A DNA stretch of 64,000 bases from an uncultured Rivibacter sp. (GCA_946480925.1 CAMLLU010000019.1:17028-81027), one strand, 5' to 3'. Shown: positions 18,188-26,996, numbered from the stretch's first letter. A program made the numbers and translations. Notes: a model not told the origin generated them from the letters alone.

Positions 18188-18234
18188 GTGCCTTTCTTTT
18201 GCGTGCCCAAAAGAAAGGCACCAAAGAAAAGGGC
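18188..18234 (-). repeat. Dispersed 'CTTTGGTG' repeat, copy a (divergent)
   Basis: Read on the minus strand this resembles the copies at 18733-18799 and, inverted, 63878-63943: a CTTTGGTG core, a CTTTC..GGGC hairpin and its complement. It is the most divergent of the three. Confidence 0.65.
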
Positions 18235-18479
18235 ACCCCGACTGTGCACGGTCGGCCCTGAACGGGCCGACTACCCTGCGCAGCGTGCGGCCCGAGGGCG
18301 AGCAAAGAACTCGCCCTCAGCCTTTGGCTTCGGAGCTCAGACAGCTTTGCTCGACCCGCTACGCGGGCAACCCTCGGGCCGCAACGCCGCGCAGGCGGCA
18401 CAGACGGGGCCCCGGTTTACGAGATGACGGACAAGCCGGCCTAGGGGCCGGCCACACCGAGGCGGCGAGCCACAGATCT

Positions 18480-18549
18480 CCGTTCGGGCTGAGGTATCGA
18501 AGCCCTGCGAGAGACCGGTGCGGCCCTTCGATACCTCAGGGCGAACGGG
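18480..18549. repeat. 70-bp dispersed inverted repeat, copy 2
   Basis: Same length and nearly identical arms as 11660-11729, with a different central loop. The arms carry GAGGTATCGAAG and its complement CTTCGATACCTC. Confidence 0.88.
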
Positions 18550-18732
18550 GTGGGGCGGTTCGCAACGAACCAAGGACAAAGGCCAGGAGCCTGACGCGCC
18601 GGCCTGGGAGGCCGGCACCGGCGGTGGGTCAGAGAAGCCAGCGCAACGACGGTACCTTGGGCGAGAAGGCCAAGGCGTATCGCAATGAATGTCGGGCGGG
18701 GCCTCAACAGAAGCAGGGCTCGAATGCGTTCA

Positions 18733-18799
18733 GGCCCTCTTCTTTGGTGACTTTCTTCTGGGCCCGCAGAAGAAAGTTACCCGCCTGCCGGGGCGGGAC
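18733..18799 (+). repeat. Dispersed 'CTTTGGTG' repeat, copy b
   Basis: Closely similar to the reverse complement of 63878-63943, sharing CTTTGGTGACTTTC, GGGCCC, AAAGTTACCCGCCTGCC and GGGGCGG blocks. It ends about 50 bases before the xdhC start. Confidence 0.8.
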
Positions 18800-18847
18800 C
18801 CGGCGCGGTCTCGCAGACACAAGGCAAGCCCAGCGAGGAGCAATCAA

Positions 18848-19696
18848 GTGAACCTCCACGCAACGGCGATCGCGTGGCTACACGCCCACACCCCCACCAT
18901 CCTCATAGAAGTCACCGAGACAAAAGGCTCCGCCCCCCGAGAGCAAGGCACCCGCATGCTCGTCTCCCCCACCAGAGCCGAAGGCACCATCGGCGGCGGC
19001 CACCTCGAACTGCTCGCCATCGAAACCGCCAGAACCCTCCTCTCACAGCCAGACAACGCCCCCTTCCACCGCCACTACCCCCTGGGCCCCGCCCTCGGCC
19101 AATGCTGCGGCGGCGCGGTAACCCTGCGCTACTCCCGCCTGACGCAGCAGTCATTGCAAACCTGGCCAGCAACACAGCCCCGCTTCTTCCTCCAGCTCTA
19201 CGGCGCCGGCCACGTCGGCCGCGCCATCGTCAAGCTGCTCGCTGGCATCGACTGCCAGGTGCAGTGGATCGACGAGCGCGAAGACGAGTTTCCGAAAGAG
19301 AACGACCTGCCCGCCCACATCGAAAAGGTCTGCGTCGAGCCCGTCGAAGCCGAGGTCCGCATCGCCCCGCCCGGCGCGTGCTATCTCGTGCTCACCCACA
19401 ACCACGACCTCGACCTGCGCATCACCGAAGCCATCCTGAAGCGCGCGGACTTCCACTACCTCGGCCTCATCGGCTCCAAGACCAAGCGCGCCCGCTTCCT
19501 GCACCGCTACGAAGCACGAGGCATCCCGGCCGACGTGCTGCAACGCATGACCTGCCCCATCGGCGTGCCGGGCATCGAAGGCAAGGAACCCGAAGTGATC
19601 GCTGTCTCGGTGGTGGCGCAACTGCTGCAGCTCACGCCCCAACCTGCTACTGCTGCGGCAACATCGCCTGCAGCTCCTGCTTCATCCACTCGATGA
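18848..19696 (+). CDS. xdhC: XdhC molybdenum cofactor insertion protein
   Basis: 282 residues from the GTG at 18848, preceded by GGAG. XdhC features are KGSAPREQGTRMLV, GTIGGGHLE, LGPALGQCCGG and a Rossmann-type YGAGHVGRAIVKLL, with a C-terminal GLIGSKTKRARF. It sulfurates and delivers the molybdenum cofactor to XdhB. The frame is open upstream to 18689, but that part is repeat sequence. Its last 50 bases overlap the convergent LysR gene. The Ala/Thr/Ser-rich C-terminal tail may be an artefact of that overlap or simply variable. Confidence 0.92.
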   Translation: MNLHATAIAWLHAHTPTILIEVTETKGSAPREQGTRMLVSPTRAEGTIGGGHLELLAIETARTLLSQPDNAPFHRHYPLGPALGQCCGGAVTLRYSRLTQQSLQTWPATQPRFFLQLYGAGHVGRAIVKLLAGIDCQVQWIDEREDEFPKENDLPAHIEKVCVEPVEAEVRIAPPGACYLVLTHNHDLDLRITEAILKRADFHYLGLIGSKTKRARFLHRYEARGIPADVLQRMTCPIGVPGIEGKEPEVIAVSVVAQLLQLTPQPATAAATSPAAPASSTR

Positions 19697-20555
19697 ACAC
19701 CCGCGTGCGCAGCGGCAAGAGCCGCGCGCTTGGGTACACCAGGCTCACGTTGCGCGGCGGCTCCTCGAACTCCGGGAGCACGACACGCAGGCGCTTCTCG
19801 CGCACGTAAGGCACTACCTGGTACGACTGGAAGCGGCTCAAGCCCAGCCCCGCCGCGCAGGCCTCCAACCGCGGTGCACCCAGGTTGCATTCGAGGTTGC
19901 CTTGCACCGGCACCGAGAAAGGCTTGCCGTTCTCGTCGACGAACGTCCACTGCCTGCCTTCCACGCCGGTGATGCAGTTGAACTTCGACAGCTCGCGCGG
20001 GTGCCTGGGCGTGCCGTGGCTGCGCAGCCATTCGGGGCTGGCCGCCACCACGCGACCGATCTTGCCCACAGCCTGCGCCACGAGGCTGGAATCGGCCAGG
20101 TGGGCAATGCGCACGGCCACGTCGTGGCCTTCCTGCACGAGGTCGACCACGCGGTCGAGCAGCACGAGGTTCACGCGCATCTTGGGGTAGCGCTGCAGGA
20201 AGCGCGCCACCGCCGGCGCCACGTGCATGTGGCCGAAGAGCACGGGCGCCGTCACGCTGACGGTGCCGCCGCTGGGTTCGGCCTCGTAGGCGGCGCTGCT
20301 GGCCAGCAGCGAGCGGTCGGCCTCTTCCACGTCGGCCAGGATGCGGCGCACGCGCTCGAGGTACAGGCGCCCGTCTTCGGTGAGCGAAAGCCGCCGCGTC
20401 GTGCGGTGCAGCAGGCGCACGCCGAGCTGCGACTCCAGTGCCGCCAGCTGCCGCACCACGGCAGGCAGCGATGAATCGAGCGCATCGGCCGCCGCCGTGA
20501 GGCTGCCGCAGTCCACGATGGCGACGAAGGTTTCCAGGGCTCTGAGCTTGTCCAT
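19647..20555 (-). CDS. LysR-family regulator, divergent from a GST gene
   Basis: 302 residues. N-terminal winged helix-turn-helix (GSLTAAADALDSSLPAVVRQ), then LLHRTTRRLSLTEDG and the substrate-binding domain, as in the large LysR group that sits beside oxidoreductases. It is convergent with and overlaps xdhC by 50 bases. It diverges from the GST gene at 20669 with a 113-bp gap, so the GST/FMN-protein pair is its likely target. Confidence 0.9.
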   Translation of the reverse strand: MDKLRALETFVAIVDCGSLTAAADALDSSLPAVVRQLAALESQLGVRLLHRTTRRLSLTEDGRLYLERVRRILADVEEADRSLLASSAAYEAEPSGGTVSVTAPVLFGHMHVAPAVARFLQRYPKMRVNLVLLDRVVDLVQEGHDVAVRIAHLADSSLVAQAVGKIGRVVAASPEWLRSHGTPRHPRELSKFNCITGVEGRQWTFVDENGKPFSVPVQGNLECNLGAPRLEACAAGLGLSRFQSYQVVPYVREKRLRVVLPEFEEPPRNVSLVYPSARLLPLRTRVFIEWMKQELQAMLPQQ

Positions 20556-20668
20556 CGGCGGCCATCATTGCTCCGGCAACCGGAGTAGTCAAATGCAGAC
20601 AGGCCGCTTTATTGCATCGGCGCTCGAACGAAGAATTCCTGCATTCCCACCCCTTGCAGGAGACCTCC

Positions 20669-21316
20669 ATGACCACCCCGCCCCGGCCCGAGCGCGCCAT
20701 CAAGCTCTACCGCCATGCGCTTTCAGGCCACTCGCACCGCGCAGAACTGTTCCTCAACCTGCTGGGCCTGCCCTATGAAGGCATCGACGTGGACCTGCGC
20801 GCCAAGGCGCAGAAGCGCCCCGAGTTCCTGGCGCTCAACGCTTTCGGCCAGGTGCCGGTGATCGACGACGCGGGCACCGTGGTGGCGGACTCCAACGCCA
20901 TCCTCACCTACCTGGCGCTCCAGTACGGCGCCGCGCACTGGTTGCCGCGCGAGCCGTTCGCGGCGGCGCAGGTGCAGCGCTGGCTCTCGGTGGCCGCAGG
21001 CCAGCTGGCGGCCACGGCGGCGCGGGCGCGGGTGATCCAGGTGTTCGGCCTGCCGGCGGATTGCAGCAACGAAGTGGCCGGTGCGCAGGCGCTCTTCTCA
21101 CTGGTCGAGCAGCACCTGGAGGACCGCGCGTTCATCGCGGGCAGCGAGCCCACCATTGCCGACGTCGCGCTCTACAGCTACACGGCCCATGCGCCCGAAG
21201 GCAACGTGTCGCTCGAGCCTTACCCTGCTCTGCGTGCCTGGCTCGGCCGCATCGAGGCGCTGCCGGGCTTCGTGCCGATGCAGGTGTCACGCGTGGGCCT
21301 GCGGGCTGCGGCCTGA
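20669..21316 (+). CDS. Glutathione S-transferase family protein
   Basis: 215 residues from ATG 20669 with AGGAGA upstream. The thioredoxin-like N-terminal domain reads IKLYRHALSGHSHRAELFLNLL, then FGQVPVIDD with the cis-proline and DSNAILTYLA for glutathione gamma-glutamyl contacts. The C-terminal half is the helical domain (EPTIADVALYSY). Cytosolic glutathione-dependent detoxification or isomerisation is expected; the substrate is unknown. It is followed 18 bases later by an FMN-binding protein gene and is probably co-transcribed with it. Confidence 0.92.
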   Translation: MTTPPRPERAIKLYRHALSGHSHRAELFLNLLGLPYEGIDVDLRAKAQKRPEFLALNAFGQVPVIDDAGTVVADSNAILTYLALQYGAAHWLPREPFAAAQVQRWLSVAAGQLAATAARARVIQVFGLPADCSNEVAGAQALFSLVEQHLEDRAFIAGSEPTIADVALYSYTAHAPEGNVSLEPYPALRAWLGRIEALPGFVPMQVSRVGLRAAA

Positions 21317-21334
21317 GCGAAAGGCAGGCAAGCC

Positions 21335-22303
21335 ATGTCCACATTGCCCGGCTGGCCCCGCACGCACGTGCCGCCCTTCCATGCCGGCGAGCGCGCCGCG
21401 CAGGCGAAGGTGGGCATGGCCGAGCGCATGGCCGAAATCGGCCAGCGCGTGGTGCGCGGCGTGATGCCGCAACAGCATCGCGAGTTCTTCCCGCTGCTGC
21501 CCTTCGTGGTGCTGGGCGCGGTGGATGCGCAAGGCCAGCCCTGGGCCACACTGTTGAGCGGCAGCGCGCCGGGCTTCGTGACGTCACCGAGCGAAACCGC
21601 GCTTCGCATCGACGCGCTGCCGCCGGCCGGCGACCCGCTGGCCGGCTTGCTGGAGCCTGGGGCGCCGCTGGGCCTGCTGGGCATCGAGCTGCCCACACGC
21701 CGGCGCAACCGCGCCAACGGCACGGTGGCCGAGCGACGCGGCAATGGCTTTTCGCTGGCCGTGACGCAGAGCTTCGGCAATTGCCCGAAGTACATCCAGA
21801 CGCGCGAGCTGGTGGCTTCGCCTGCGTCAACAACAGCTCGCAGCCCGGCGCGGCCCGCCCCGCGGCTCGATGGCGCCATGCAAGCGCTGGTGCGGGCAGC
21901 CGACACGTTCTTCATCGCCACCCACGCCGTTGGGGAAGGCGCCAATGGCGGGGCCGACGTGTCGCACCGCGGAGGCCGGCCCGGTTTCGTGCAGGTAAGC
22001 AACAGCGGCGCCACGCTCACCTGGCCCGACTTCACGGGCAATTCCTTCTTCAACACGCTGGGCAACCTGGTGTCGCAACCGCGAGCGGGCCTCGTGGTGC
22101 CCAACTTCGAAAGCGGCGACCTGCTGCACGTCGCCGGCCGTGCCGAGATCGTGTGGGAAGGCCCGCAGGTGCAGGCCTTCGCGGGCGCGCAGCGGCTGGT
22201 GCGGCTGCAGGTGGACGAGGCGCTGCTGCGGCCCGGTGCGCTGCCATGGCGCTGGCGGCTGCTGGAGCAATCGCCAGCGCTGGAAGGCACGGGTACGTGG
22301 TAA
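21335..22303 (+). CDS. Pyridoxamine 5'-phosphate oxidase-like FMN-binding protein
   Basis: 322 residues. FFPLLPFVVLGAVDAQGQPWATLL and a second half with DTFFIATH, SHRGGRPGFV and GNSFFNTLGNL match the split-barrel flavin-binding family annotated as PPOX-like. FMN- or F420-type cofactor binding is family knowledge; the substrate is unknown. Co-directional with and 18 bases after the GST gene, under probable control of the divergent LysR regulator. Confidence 0.85.
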   Translation: MSTLPGWPRTHVPPFHAGERAAQAKVGMAERMAEIGQRVVRGVMPQQHREFFPLLPFVVLGAVDAQGQPWATLLSGSAPGFVTSPSETALRIDALPPAGDPLAGLLEPGAPLGLLGIELPTRRRNRANGTVAERRGNGFSLAVTQSFGNCPKYIQTRELVASPASTTARSPARPAPRLDGAMQALVRAADTFFIATHAVGEGANGGADVSHRGGRPGFVQVSNSGATLTWPDFTGNSFFNTLGNLVSQPRAGLVVPNFESGDLLHVAGRAEIVWEGPQVQAFAGAQRLVRLQVDEALLRPGALPWRWRLLEQSPALEGTGTW

Positions 22304-22311
22304 CGCCACCT

Positions 22312-23088
22312 TCAGAGGAACATGCCGCCTGACGCCTCGATGCGCTGCGCGTTCACCCAGCGGTTGTCTTCACTGAGCAGCGATGCGATCACGGGGCCGA
22401 TGTCATCAGGCACGCCCACGCGGCCCAGCGCCGTCTGCGAGGCGACGAAAGCGTTGAGCTCCGCGTTGTCGCGCACCCGGCCACCGCCGAAGTCGGTTTC
22501 GATGGCACCCGGCGCCACGATGTTGGCCGCGATGCCGCGTGCGCCCAGCTCCTTGGCCTGGTAGCGCGTGAGCACTTCCATCGCGCCCTTCATCGCCGCG
22601 TAAGCCGCGTAACCCGGCAGCGCAAACCGCGCCAGCCCGCTGGAGATGTTGACGATGCGCCCGCCGTCGTTGAGCAGCGGCAGCAACGCCTGCGTCAGGA
22701 AGAACGGGCCCTTCAGGTGCACGTTCACCAGCTCGTCGAACTGGGCTTCGGTGGTGTCGGCAAACGAGGCGTGCACGCCCATGCCTGCGTTGTTCACGAG
22801 GTGGTCGAAACGCTCACGCTGCCAGTGCTTGCGCAGCGCTTCGCGCACGGCCTCGGCAAAGCGCGGGAACGACGCGCTGTCGCCCACGTCGAGCTGCAGC
22901 GCCACGGCGCGGGCGCCGAGCTTTTCGGCTTCGGCGACCACGGTGTCGGCCTCGTCGCGCCGGCTGCGCCAGGTCACGATGACGTCGCCGCCGCGTGCCG
23001 CCACGGCGAGTGCGGCATTGCGACCCAGGCCGCGGCTGCCGCCGGTAATGAGGGTGATCCTGCGGGAGGTGGAAGTCGGGGTGCTCAT
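22312..23088 (-). CDS. SDR-family oxidoreductase
   Basis: 258 residues. The nucleotide-binding motif is TGGSRGLGRN near residue 16, NNAGMG marks the NNAG motif, and the catalytic Ser/Tyr/Lys are in NISSG and YAAYAAMKG. The arginine in VTWRSRRDEAD favours NADP(H). It diverges from a LysR gene, which probably regulates it. The physiological substrate cannot be read from sequence. Start ATG 23088. Confidence 0.92.
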   Translation of the reverse strand: MSTPTSTSRRITLITGGSRGLGRNAALAVAARGGDVIVTWRSRRDEADTVVAEAEKLGARAVALQLDVGDSASFPRFAEAVREALRKHWQRERFDHLVNNAGMGVHASFADTTEAQFDELVNVHLKGPFFLTQALLPLLNDGGRIVNISSGLARFALPGYAAYAAMKGAMEVLTRYQAKELGARGIAANIVAPGAIETDFGGGRVRDNAELNAFVASQTALGRVGVPDDIGPVIASLLSEDNRWVNAQRIEASGGMFL

Positions 23089-23210
23089 TGCGAAGATCCT
23101 TCAAGGGTGGGTGCCGGAGATGGCATGAAGGACAGTCTATTGAGCGACCATCGACGGATAAATGCATCGCTGGCGACCAGACTGTTCAAGGCATGACGAC
23201 AATCCCGCCC

Positions 23211-24116
23211 ATGAACCCACTCGACGCCATGCTCGCCTTCGCCCGTGTGGCCGAGCTCGCCAGCTTCACGCAGGCCGCAACCAGCCTGGGCCTGCCCAAG
23301 GCCAGCGTGTCGACCTCGGTACAGCGGCTCGAAGAGATGCTGGGCACCCGGCTGCTTCACCGCACGACCCGCCGCGTGGAGCTCACGCAGGACGGCCGGG
23401 CCTTCTACGAGCGCTGCCGCGACCTGCTGGCCGACATGGAAGAGCTGCAGACCATGTTCCGCCCCGCGCACGAGGCGTTGAGCGGCCGGCTGCGCGTGGA
23501 CATGTCGCTGGGCGTGGCACGGCAGGTGGTGGTGCCGCGGCTGCCCGAGTTCCTGGCGGCACACCCGCAGCTCGAGGTGGAGCTGAGCAGCACCGACCGG
23601 CGCGTGGACCTCGTGCGCGAGGGTTTCGACTGCGTGCTGCGCGTGGGCCCGCTGTCCGACTCCACGCTGGTGGCCCGGCCGCTCGGGCACTACGTGCAGA
23701 AGAACTTCGCAAGCCCTGAATACTTGGCGCGGCATGGCGTGCCGCGCACGCTGGCCGACCTGGCGCAGCACCGGCTGGTGCACTACATGCCCACGCTGGG
23801 CGGCAAGCCGATGGGCTTCGAATACGTGGACGCGGCCAGCGGCGAAGCCCGCTCGCTGCCGATGGCCGGCGCACTGACCGTCAACAACTCCGAAGCCTAC
23901 GAGGCCGCATGCCTGGCGGGGCTGGGCCTCATTCAGGCGCCGGAGGTGGGGCTTGCCCCCATGGTGGCGGCCGGCCGGCTGGTGGAGGTGATGCCCGAGT
24001 TGCGCGCGCCGCCGCTGCCGGTGTCACTGCTCTATGCGAACCGCCGGCACCTGCCGAAGCGGGTGCAGGCATTCATGAATTGGGTGGCGCAGGTCATGAA
24101 GCCATACCTCGCCTGA
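23211..24116 (+). CDS. LysR-family regulator, divergent from the SDR gene
   Basis: 301 residues from ATG 23211 (MNPLDAMLAFARVAE); an upstream in-frame ATG at 23193 would add six residues. Winged helix-turn-helix with SFTQAATSLGLPKASVST, then LLHRTTRRVELTQDG and a substrate-binding domain. The 122-bp gap to the SDR start holds the shared promoter region. It is followed by a dispersed inverted repeat that may act as its terminator. Confidence 0.92.
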   Translation: MNPLDAMLAFARVAELASFTQAATSLGLPKASVSTSVQRLEEMLGTRLLHRTTRRVELTQDGRAFYERCRDLLADMEELQTMFRPAHEALSGRLRVDMSLGVARQVVVPRLPEFLAAHPQLEVELSSTDRRVDLVREGFDCVLRVGPLSDSTLVARPLGHYVQKNFASPEYLARHGVPRTLADLAQHRLVHYMPTLGGKPMGFEYVDAASGEARSLPMAGALTVNNSEAYEAACLAGLGLIQAPEVGLAPMVAAGRLVEVMPELRAPPLPVSLLYANRRHLPKRVQAFMNWVAQVMKPYLA

Positions 24117-24172
24117 GTGCGCCCATTGCGCTTGCGTCGTCTGCGCCGCATGGAACGCAAAGCCCGACAGCC

Positions 24173-24265
24173 TTCACCGTACAGACGCGGAGAACGCAGA
24201 GGGACCGCAGAGAAGCCTGTATCCGCCTCTGCGAATCTCTGCGTCCCCTGCGCCTCTGTGGTGAA
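24173..24265. repeat. 'TTCACCGCAGAG' inverted repeat, copy 1
   Basis: About 93 bp with arms related to TTCACCGCAGAGRCGCAGAG and its complement. This copy is the most diverged at its left end (TTCACCGTACAGACGC). It lies between the convergent LysR and VOC genes. Other copies are at 44903, 46058, 57900 and 60198. Confidence 0.85.
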
Positions 24266-24279
24266 TGAACCCGGGTTCG

Positions 24280-24690
24280 TCAGTCCTGCGGCATCACCGC
24301 GTTCGGGTCCATGTAGGCCAGCTCCCAGCCGTGGCCGTCCAGGTCTTCGAAGCCGTGCTGGTACATGAAGCCGTGGTCCTGCGCGGCATTGGGCGTGCTG
24401 CCGCCCGCGGCCACGGCCTTGGCCACCAGCTCATCGACCTGCGCGCGGCTTTCGCACGACAGGCACAGCAGCACCTCGGTGGTCTTCTTCGCATCGGCCA
24501 CCGGCTTCTTCGTGAAGGTCTGGAAGAACGGTTCGACGAGCAGCATCACGTAGATGCTGTCGCTCACCACCATGCAGGCGCCCTGCTCGTTGGTGAACTG
24601 CGGGTTGAAGCTGTAGCCCAGCTTCGCGAAGAACGCCTTCGAGCGTTCGAGGTCCTTGACCGGAAGGTTGACGTAGATCTGCTGTGCCAT
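24280..24690 (-). CDS. VOC-family (glyoxalase/bleomycin-resistance fold) protein
   Basis: 136 residues from ATG 24690, with AAGGAG nine bases upstream. IYVNLPVKDLERSKAFFAKLGY opens the first beta-alpha-beta-beta-beta unit and YQHGFEDLDGHGWELAYM closes the second, typical of the glyoxalase/DUF family rather than a metal-rich glyoxalase I. It is third in a minus-strand trio with an SRPBCC and a YciI-like gene. Role unknown. Confidence 0.88.
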   Translation of the reverse strand: MAQQIYVNLPVKDLERSKAFFAKLGYSFNPQFTNEQGACMVVSDSIYVMLLVEPFFQTFTKKPVADAKKTTEVLLCLSCESRAQVDELVAKAVAAGGSTPNAAQDHGFMYQHGFEDLDGHGWELAYMDPNAVMPQD

Positions 24691-24818
24691 GGCGGGCAAC
24701 TCCTTGAGTGGTCTGTCGTGAAGGGGCGAAAAGGAAGAACTGCGAAAGCGTGATCGGCATGCGGCGCTCCTGAAGTGGGCCCTGGCCGAGGGGGTACCGC
24801 GTCCAGGCGGCAGGTCGC

Positions 24819-25358
24819 TCAGGAGCGCTCGGCCACCGTCTTCAGGTTGGCCAGCCCTGCTTCGAAGTCGCGGCCGATCATGTGGTCCATGTCGAAGAAC
24901 ACGCCCATGAGCTTGCTGATGAAGTTGGCCGGGCCGCGGATGGCCCAGGTCACTTCGGTCGCCGCCTCGCCGCGCGGCACCAGCGTGAACTCGACCACGT
25001 TGTGCGCTTCGAAGGGCTCGTACATGTCGAGCTTCATCTCCACGCGGTGCGGCATGCGCGAGTCGGTGATCTCGATGCTGCCCGCGCCCACCTCCTTGTT
25101 GCCTGCGAAGTCGTAGCCCGCGCCGGGGCCGCTGGCGTTGCCGCGGTAGCTGCGGCGCATGTTCGGGTCCTTGCGCTCGTAGGGGTTCCAGGTGTTGAAG
25201 CGGCGCAGGTCGTTGATGAGTGGGTGGATCTTCTCGGCGCTGGCGGCGATGGTGGCCGAGCGCTGCACGGCAAAGGTGTCGGGCCGGGTGGCGGCGTAGA
25301 CCATCAGGGCCGACAGCGCCACGACGGCCACGAGGGCGGCGATCGTCAGGGTCTTCAT
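24819..25358 (-). CDS. SRPBCC-family protein with N-terminal membrane anchor
   Basis: 179 residues from ATG 25358, preceded by AGGAGC. A hydrophobic N-terminus (MKTLTIAALVAVVALSALMVYA) could be a signal or anchor. The rest is a polyketide cyclase/START-like fold with INDLRRFNTWNPYERKDPN and a C-terminal amphipathic helix. It lies between a YciI-like gene and a VOC gene on the same strand. Ligand unknown. Confidence 0.87.
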   Translation of the reverse strand: MKTLTIAALVAVVALSALMVYAATRPDTFAVQRSATIAASAEKIHPLINDLRRFNTWNPYERKDPNMRRSYRGNASGPGAGYDFAGNKEVGAGSIEITDSRMPHRVEMKLDMYEPFEAHNVVEFTLVPRGEAATEVTWAIRGPANFISKLMGVFFDMDHMIGRDFEAGLANLKTVAERS

Positions 25359-25483
25359 GAGGTGCTCCTTTCGCGAGGGTTGTTGTTCATTGCGGCGCCT
25401 TGCGCCTACGAACCCACGACGAACGGAACGCGCCGGCTTCGACATGCCGGCACTTAGGTGAAAACCCTAGCGCCTGTTGATGC

Positions 25484-25873
25484 TCAGGCGGCAGCGGCAG
25501 CAGCGGAGGCCGCCGTCGATTCCTCGTAGCAAGGCGCCAGCGAGCGCACTTCCACCGTGCACCACTCGGCCGCCGGGCAGCGCGCCGCGATGGCGAGCGC
25601 CTCTTCACGCGTCTTGCAGTCGATGAGGAAGAAGCCGCCGACCATTTCCTTCGCTTCGGCGAAGGGGCCATCGACCACGCGGGTCTTGCCGTTGCGCACT
25701 TCCACGCGCGAGGCCTGGTCGTGCGAGCGCAGCGACTCGGTCGCCAGCAGCAACCCGCGTGCCTTCAGCTCGTCACCGAAGCGCACCATGCGCGCGTAGC
25801 ATTCGCGGCCTTCTTCGGGGGTGCGGGTCTGGCGCTGGCCGGTGGGCTCCACCATCAACAGCATGTAGGTCAT
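25484..25873 (-). CDS. YciI-related (DGPF domain) protein
   Basis: 129 residues. MTYMLLMVEPTG at the start and VVDGPFAEAKEMVGGFFLI are the diagnostic DGPF motifs of the YCII-related family. The C-terminus ends in an alanine-rich tail. Such genes commonly accompany an ECF sigma factor gene, which is absent here. First gene of the trio with SRPBCC and VOC genes. Confidence 0.9.
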   Translation of the reverse strand: MTYMLLMVEPTGQRQTRTPEEGRECYARMVRFGDELKARGLLLATESLRSHDQASRVEVRNGKTRVVDGPFAEAKEMVGGFFLIDCKTREEALAIAARCPAAEWCTVEVRSLAPCYEESTAASAAAAAA

Positions 25874-26091
25874 GGTGCCTCCAAAAGAGAAGCCAGGGAT
25901 TTGATCACGCCTGTTTGAAGCCTGTGCATGGAGCCCCTGAAGGAGGGAGGCTGATGCGCACGATTGACGCTAACGGCAAATCAGCGCTGTGACGACACCG
26001 ATTACCACGCTCATGAACCCAGGTGGCGTTGCCGTCCCCGCTGCACAGTCCTATGCTCCCGCGGCACCACACCAACGATCAGGAGGGTTCG

Positions 26092-26514
26092 ATGACTTGC
26101 ATCAAGACGCAACACAGGCCAGACCAAGCCCCGCCACGCCTGTGCAGGTTGCCTGGCCTGCTGTTCCTTGCACTGTCCCTGGCGGCCTGCGGTTCCACGC
26201 ATGCAATGCCGCGCGCCGGCCAGTCGGCTGCCTTGTCGCAAGACAGCGTGGCGCTCTCTGCACGGGCCTTCTTCGCCGAATTTGGCAGCACCGACGAACA
26301 ACGTCGCCATGCCGCACGGCTCTATCTGCTGGGCGTGCTCGACGCCACCGAAGGCCGCGCCTGGTGCGACTACAAGACGCTGAAGACCGTCTCGCTGCGC
26401 GAGTACCTGTACGAGCACTTTCGCAAGCTGCCGCCCCCGCGGCTGGACGAACGCGCGTCCGACGTCATCACCGAGGCGCTCGGCCTTGCCTTCCCCTGCA
26501 AGCCATCGAAATGA
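26092..26514 (+). CDS. Rap1a/Tai-family T6SS amidase immunity lipoprotein
   Basis: 140 residues from ATG 26092, which has AGGAGGG upstream. A long basic N-terminus is followed by a hydrophobic stretch and a lipobox-like LAAC, so it should be exported to the periplasm and perhaps lipidated. The body ([22 protein letters not shown], ending FPC) resembles the Rap1a/Tai immunity family that blocks Tae4 amidases. It overlaps the Tae4 gene as ATGA, confirming the pairing. An upstream in-frame ATG at 26023 lacks a ribosome site. Confidence 0.82.
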   Translation: MTCIKTQHRPDQAPPRLCRLPGLLFLALSLAACGSTHAMPRAGQSAALSQDSVALSARAFFAEFGSTDEQRRHAARLYLLGVLDATEGRAWCDYKTLKTVSLREYLYEHFRKLPPPRLDERASDVITEALGLAFPCKPSK

Positions 26515-26996
26515 AGCCGGCCTACCTCACCCTCAAGAGCCAACACTACTCCTCCGAGTTCTACAAAGCGGGCTACGTCTCCGCCGAAGCCCTGTACAAG
26601 GAAATCGGCTATGACATCGAAGACCTGAAAAAGCAGAACGCCGGCTACGCCAACACCTGCGCCACTCGCTTGAGCCTCGCGCTATTGAAGTCCGGCGTGC
26701 AGTTCTCCGGCCGCCTGCGCATCAAGGACGGCCCGTACAAGGGTCGCATGGTCGAACCCGGCGCCAAGCTGCTCGCCGACCAGCTCGTCGGCATCCTCGG
26801 ACGCCCGCTGATCCTGCAGCGCCCCACCACGGCCCCGAAGGAATTGGACGGCAAGCAAGGCGTCGTCTTCTTCTGGAAGATCAACGGCTACGACGGCGGA
26901 CACATCGACCTGATCGAATCTGCCAACGGAGCGCAGGTGTGCAATTCGCATTGCTACTTTGCGTGCAAGGAAGTGTGGTTCTGGGAACTGGAGTAG
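26511..26996 (+). CDS. tae4: Tae4 peptidoglycan amidase, T6SS effector
   Basis: 161 residues. The NlpC/P60-like catalytic set of Tae4 is visible: C50 in [14 protein letters not shown]131 in GGHIDLI, and a nearby acidic residue. C144 and C148 sit where Tae4 proteins have a disulfide. It would cleave the D-Glu-mDAP bond of rival peptidoglycan after T6SS delivery. It overlaps the immunity gene by four bases. The order is immunity first. No VgrG, Hcp or PAAR gene adjoins, so it would depend on a T6SS encoded elsewhere. Confidence 0.87.
   Translation: MKPAYLTLKSQHYSSEFYKAGYVSAEALYKEIGYDIEDLKKQNAGYANTCATRLSLALLKSGVQFSGRLRIKDGPYKGRMVEPGAKLLADQLVGILGRPLILQRPTTAPKELDGKQGVVFFWKINGYDGGHIDLIESANGAQVCNSHCYFACKEVWFWELE

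Larger units (their letters stand above)
18127..18847. repeat. Repeat-rich gap between xdhB and xdhC
   Basis: No gene is supported in this 721-bp stretch. It is a mosaic of palindromes: the dispersed segments at 18188-18234, 18480-18549 and 18733-18799 (listed separately), a perfect GTCGGCCC/GGGCCGAC hairpin at 18251-18271, a 9-bp stem GAGGGCGAG/CTCGCCCTC at 18294-18318, and a 13-bp perfect inverted pair at 18286-18298 and 18371-18383. The open frames here are by-products of the repeats. Confidence 0.8.

Noticed and set aside
15571..18249. An 892-residue minus-strand frame opposite xdhB.
   Set aside because: It is a high-GC antisense shadow (His/Arg/Val rich, no domain) of a clear xanthine dehydrogenase gene.
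18123..18851. A 242-residue open frame across the xdhB-xdhC gap.
   Set aside because: It is built entirely from dispersed repeats and hairpins.
24117..24368. Open frames with peptides such as TRRTQRDRREA near the repeats.
   Set aside because: They are translations of the TTCACCGCAGAG inverted repeat, recurring in different frames at each copy.
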